A DNA stretch of 64,000 nt from Schistosoma haematobium. Lineage: Eukaryota > Platyhelminthes > Trematoda > Strigeidida > Schistosomatidae. Location of the stretch: contig NC_067196.1 in assembly GCF_000699445.3 (NCBI RefSeq), positions 27,917,116 to 27,981,115 of the forward strand, given 5' to 3'. Below are positions 60,901-64,000 of the stretch, in pieces. The notes under the pieces were generated by a model. It was not told the origin of the DNA. It searched no databases and worked only from the letters and a program-made list of their open reading frames with translations. A program made the position numbers and the translations under genes. Numbering within the stretch: the first letter of the stretch is position 1; every line of letters starts with the position of its first letter.

Positions 60901-62481
60901 CATATATACACATCCATCATCAATAAGATCACTTACCCATAAAGTTGAGATAACCTTCGCCACCTAAGGTGTGTGTTATAAAACGTATTAACTTGTGTAA
61001 CGCAATACCACGGTCGATAATTAAATTTGGAGGGCTTAAAGTGCTCATACTGAAGTACATTTCTTTGTCCATAAGCCAAAAGGATAATGTCTTATCACCA
61101 ACCAAAGCTTGATCATGGCATTCCGCGTATGCGATATTCGGTTCACCATAACGTCGATTAGTCAATGTATGGACGAGATTACCCATGTTCCAATCTTCAT
61201 CTTTATATTTCTTTAGAAGCTAAATATGAAAATAAAAATCACTAGAGCTGGTTATTTATGATAAAACAAAGATTTCAAAAAGTTAATCCAACTTATTATA
61301 GACTTACGTACTACTCATAGTTTGAGGACTAGAGATTTTCTCATGCGGTCTAAAACGTTAATAGAATGAAGTTCAAACTTGGAAGCTACTGTTTGAAGGT
61401 CGGCTACTGAAACGTTGAACCACGACACTGAACCTAAAACAAACGTCGCAGACCAATATCGATGTAGAAGAGTTATTTACTTAGGCTCTAATGAGTTTGT
61501 AAAGATCGAAACCATCAGAAATCACATTTTACTATATTGTAAATAACTGGTTTCCCAGAAGTGTCAACTAATTCCGCCAATTACACTGCTTACCATGAAA
61601 AGATGATACCATTTAGTATCGTAAAGTACAGTGTGTGAAAAATGAATGTGAACTCAATATACAATCAATTCACTGACTTAATTCAACAATTCCACAACCT
61701 TTACATAATGTGTCTAATATGACAATTTCACATATGTACAGACATGGATAAAAAGGGACTTTTGACAGTGAGGTTAAAATTACATAAGTAAAATATCTAG
61801 TGAAATCTAAAGATAACTGGGAAGCAATATCAGGGCGAAATAGATTATTTGTAAGGGATTTACCTCAATCCATTTATCAGGAATAGCCATAGCTAATCGA
61901 TAGTCGAATCCACCGCCACCTTCGGAAACTGGACGACACAGAGTAGGCATGCCGCTAACCTCCTTTCAAATGAAAATCAAATCAATTTTACATCATTATT
62001 AGATTAAATAAATAATATATGTATGTAATTATAAAACGATAGGACTTAGGTGGCAAATTAAATAAAACCTCAACTATTAATTGGAAAAGCTTTGTACAGG
62101 TAAATTTTAGTGAATACCCTATTTTTGAGTAGTAAGCTGTAATCCACCAAAATAACTGAAAGAAGTTATTGATCGAGATATCCATATAAGGTAAATATGA
62201 AAAGATGAATAATAAAAGTTAAGTATGAACTTCTTACTTCTGCAATCGTAATAATAAATGGATACTTTTCGTGTAGAAAATGGTTAGCTAACATTAAATA
62301 AGTAAATGATTCTGTGTCTACGGATAGACCAAAATATTCCCCATAATGACCGGAAAAGTTGGTCATCAAACCATGATGATGATACAGCATAGACATAACC
62401 CCATCAAAACGGAAACCATCAAAACCGTACTCTTCAATCCACCAACGTAAATTTGACATAAGGAAGCGTAGTACTTCTAAC
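51926..62481 (-). CDS. GBE1: 1,4-alpha-glucan (glycogen) branching enzyme, C-terminal half, six exons
   Basis: Exons in gene order: 62481-62238, 61962-61864, 61219-60937, 53857-53673, 52370-52240 and 52088-51926, all with GT/AG borders and matching phases. The 367 codons correspond to about the last half of animal GBE1, a cytosolic GH13 enzyme that makes alpha-1,6 branches in glycogen. Catalytic residues are in place: the nucleophile Asp in DGFRFDGV, the acid Glu in ITIAE at the first junction, and the Asp in [12 protein letters not shown]. Other landmarks are [48 protein letters not shown], and the C-terminal beta domain ([26 protein letters not shown]). It ends ALALQ, then TAA at 51926-51928. 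Upstream exons lie outside. For exon 2 I chose the acceptor giving AEEVSGMP, which keeps family length; GAAAGGAG|GTT, three bases on, is possible. Confidence 0.95.
54307..54362 (+). mobile_element. Mini-retroposon copy 3 with 9-bp target-site duplication
   Basis: A 56-bp insertion GCATATATATTTGGTGCCC...AAATAAATAAATA in the 3' part of the SR3-like LINE. ATCCAACTC flanks it at 54298-54306 and 54363-54371. The uninterrupted sequence in the copy at 1 kb (CTCCATCCAACCCTGTCC) shows the empty site. Together with copy 2 this shows that the short unit itself moved. Confidence 0.85.
54550..55825 (-). pseudogene. SR3-like reverse transcriptase, broken
   Basis: Pieces: 55825-55550 ([40 protein letters not shown]), 55453-54839 ([71 protein letters not shown]) and 54900-54550 ([20 protein letters not shown]). 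The FADD box is intact, unlike the 1-4 kb copy. Frameshifts lie near 55460-55560 and 54850. Not functional. Confidence 0.8.
56715..60655 (-). mobile_element. Full-length SR2-like RTE LINE, 3941 bp, with 13-bp target-site duplication
   Basis: A complete minus-strand element from the 5' untranslated region (60655 to about 60190), endonuclease, linker, RT and 3' untranslated region to a (GTCA)n tail at 56715-56730. ACAGATTCATCCA flanks it perfectly at 56702-56714 and 60656-60668. The length and TGAC tail agree with what I recall for SR2/SjR2 of schistosomes. It lies in a GBE1 intron on the sense strand of that gene. Confidence 0.93.
56937..60190 (-). pseudogene. SR2-like endonuclease/reverse transcriptase polyprotein with two TGA stops
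   Basis: A single frame stays open from about 60190 to 56937 apart from two in-frame TGA codons: near 59228 in [12 protein letters not shown], where Arg is expected, and near 58175 in VFRP*RGCIDQ, where Gly is expected. Endonuclease: [56 protein letters not shown]. Linker: [95 protein letters not shown]-terminus: [20 protein letters not shown]. No early ATG is evident in the first 90 codons, so the start is uncertain. The product would copy the element at nicked chromosomal DNA. Confidence 0.88.
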
Positions 62482-62774
62482 CTGTAAAAATTTAAAATGA
62501 ATCAGTGAGTGCCTATTGGGTAACTTCGGAAAATGGAAAAAATTTCCCACACTCCAATCAGTATATTGCATTTTTCAAACAAATCCTCGAGACTTACAAC
62601 ATTATTTGTCACGAAGTAATACGGCTAACGGAACAATTCAATAAATGTATACGAATATTCGTCAAGATTAGAACGAATAGTTTGACAGTAATTGAGCGCC
62701 GAGTATAGAGAAGTCATCATATGTGAAAATTATATTTGAAATATTCTCAGCGATTGAAATTTAACTAATTCCAA

Positions 62775-62809
62775 CGTTTCGTCCAGCTAACTTGTCTGGA
62801 CTTCTTCAG
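62775..62809 (-). ncRNA. Hammerhead-ribozyme-like motif of the PLE
   Basis: On the minus strand it reads CTGAAGAA, stem GTCCAG/CTGGAC with a 9-base loop, then GAAACG. CUGANGA and GAAA core bases are present with one extra A before the stem. The copy at 38051-38085 has other bases in the stem but keeps pairing, which supports an RNA fold. Cleavage activity is not shown. Confidence 0.58.
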
Positions 62810-62994
62810 GGTAATAATCAAAATCAAAATTATCAAAGAAATATATAGCTTTTAACAATCAGGATTATACTGTGTTAAACCAATCATATTTGGGTGTTGC
62901 TTTTTTGTAAAATAGGATAAAATGAGTCAGTTGACTACAAATCATGTAATGAATTCAACTACATGGAAATACTTAACTGAGTAACAAATCGTAT

Positions 62995-63030
62995 GTGTGT
63001 GAGTGTGTATGTATGTATGCATGTGTGAGA
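62995..63030. repeat. GT/GTAT-rich simple repeat
   Basis: Short microsatellite-like stretch such as GTGTGTGAGTGTGTATG followed by TATG units, within the 3' region of the PLE. Confidence 0.6.
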
Positions 63031-63209
63031 GATTGATATGAAGGAATAAATAAAGTTCAAGTTCAAGGATGAAAAAATTTGATAATGAAAGATCGATGTG
63101 CATGTCAAAACATAAATTGTATTGTTTAGAAACTCATTCAGTTCTTTCAATAATAATAACGATGCATGTGATATTAAAAACAGGTTTAAACAAGAGATAG
63201 GTTCCAAAT

Positions 63210-64000
63210 TTACTTGTCAAACGAAATTTGCCAGGTAGTTGCCATTTGAATACCATCTTTTCGGTTCAGGCTGTTCTTGTTCGCCCATATATGCAGAGCT
63301 TCTGCTGTCAATCTTTCTTTATGGGTGTTAAAACCTTTCTGAAGTATTTTGGTCCCTTCAAAATTAATCTTGTGTCCTGTTTCTAACGCATGTAACGCTA
63401 TCGCTGACTTATTTTCAAGTTTCTTTAAATCTACCGAGGATTTTGGAACATTTTTCAAGCATTGTTTGTGTTCCTTCAATCTTACATTTAATTGCCTGGA
63501 TGTTTCTCCAACATAGGTAGCATTACAGTCATGACAGTGAATCTCATACACAATGTTCTGTTGTTCTTCCTTTGCTAACTTGTCCTTAACTTTCACTAAT
63601 GTCGATCTTAATGTGTTATTTGCTCTAAAATACACTCTTATATCATGTTTGTTTAGAATCCGTTTGATTTCTTCTGATGTTTCACTCCGGTAAGGTATGA
63701 CTACGGTGTACTTCCATTCTTTTCGTATACTTTCTAGTTTAGTTTTTCTTTCATTTTTAATAATCTTTTTAAAAACCTTTTTGGGTAGTTGTTATCCCTA
63801 AGAGTAGAAAATACTTTATTTAATTCGGTTCGTTGGTCTTCCTTGTCTGTAACAATCTTAGTACTTCTGTTCATTAGATTTTTTACCACATTAATTTTCG
63901 TGCTCTGTGAATGGGCCGAATTAAAATCCAAGTATCTCTCGGAATGCGTTGGTTTTCTGTAAACATTTATTTTTAACTTCTTATTATTGTGTCGACGTTC
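63210..64000 (-). pseudogene. Penelope-like RT C-terminus and GIY-YIG endonuclease, one frameshift
   Basis: The first piece, 64000-63734, reads KINVYRKPTHSERYLDFNSA, then the helical linker. A shift lies in an A-rich run near 63785: one frame ends LKMKEKLN, and the other continues RKTKLESIRKEWKYTVVIPY. The second piece runs to TAA/TGA-type stop at 63210 and has the GIY-YIG core: IVYEIHCHDCNATYVGE, then SRQLNVRLKEHK, then SAIALHALETGHKINF. This domain nicks DNA for priming. Apart from the single-base shift it looks well preserved; the 5' part is beyond the window. Confidence 0.85.

Larger units (their letters stand above)
56680..60902 (+). mobile_element. Old SR2-like LINE 3' fragment, split by a later insertion
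   Basis: The parts are 56680-56714 and 60669-60902. The left part matches the C-terminal coding word GGTTCAAAATCATTTGCAAC (compare GCTCAAAATCGTTTGCAA in younger copies). The right part matches the 3' untranslated region and ends in a degenerate (TGAC) tail at about 60887-60901. A younger copy of the same family, in opposite orientation, is inserted between them. Confidence 0.75.
62700..64000 (-). mobile_element. Penelope-like element, 3' part, in GBE1 intron
   Basis: Runs in from the right edge on the minus strand. Coding sequence for the end of the RT and the GIY-YIG endonuclease occupies 64000-63210, followed by an untranslated region and a terminal segment with a hammerhead-like motif at 62775-62809. 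Penelope-like elements have this RT then GIY-YIG order and are known in schistosomes. The left limit is approximate. Confidence 0.85.

Noticed and set aside
1..64000. CRISPR arrays, operons, bacterial promoters or riboswitches
   Set aside because: The window is eukaryotic by its spliced genes and LINE content, and no regularly spaced repeat array is present.
1..64000. A new multi-gene defence or biosynthetic system
   Set aside because: Apart from GBE1 and the small cysteine-rich gene, all recognisable coding sequence belongs to retroelements.

Overview
This window looks like nuclear DNA of a flatworm, most likely a schistosome blood fluke. It is AT-rich, its genes have long introns, and it is crowded with retroelements of the kinds known from Schistosoma: two RTE-type LINE families resembling SR2 and SR3, a CR1-like LINE, a Penelope-like element (PLE), and tRNA-related SINEs carrying hammerhead-ribozyme-like ends. 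I cannot fix the species. Nothing looks prokaryotic, and I saw no rRNA gene, clear functional tRNA gene, CRISPR array or operon.

Only two host genes can be defended with confidence. The first is the 3' half of a glycogen branching enzyme gene (GBE1) on the minus strand, with six exons between 62481 and 51926; upstream exons lie beyond the window. The second is a 40-residue cysteine-rich protein gene on the plus strand, with exons at 26005-26053 and 28630-28703. Several coding-like pieces without a recognised product (29506-29614, 30445-30567, 35245-35347, 46274-46455 and 51537-51764 on plus; 43515-43915 on minus) may be exons of unrecognised genes. The 51537-51764 piece would converge tail-to-tail with GBE1.

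Layout: 0.1-11.5 kb is a pile-up of RTE LINE copies in both orientations. 11.5-14.5 kb is AT-rich and empty. 14.5-20.0 kb holds two CR1-like copies. 20.3-22.9 kb is a decayed third RTE-type copy, followed by a SINE remnant. 23.4-26.0 kb is unassigned. 26.0-28.7 kb is the small gene, whose intron carries a palindrome, an orphan LINE 5' end and a 56-bp mini-repeat. 28.7-47.5 kb is mostly AT-rich with scattered insertions (LINE, SINE, PLE terminus, 5'-inverted LINE). 47.5-50.4 kb is a LINE with a clean 13-bp target-site duplication. 51.5-62.5 kb is GBE1; its 7.1-kb third intron in this window contains an SR3-like copy, an old SR2-like copy and a 3941-bp full-length SR2-like copy nested in the old one. 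62.7-64.0 kb is a PLE inside an upstream GBE1 intron.

The most unusual structures are a very short (about 56-60 bp) retroposed unit with its own target-site duplications, hammerhead-like motifs at PLE ends whose stems covary between two copies, SINEs bounded by inverted hammerhead-like arms, a LINE copy with a 5' inversion and target-site duplication, mosaic identity between two distant LINE copies, and a 36-bp perfect palindrome that looks like an inverted templated insertion. I found no clearly new multi-gene system.
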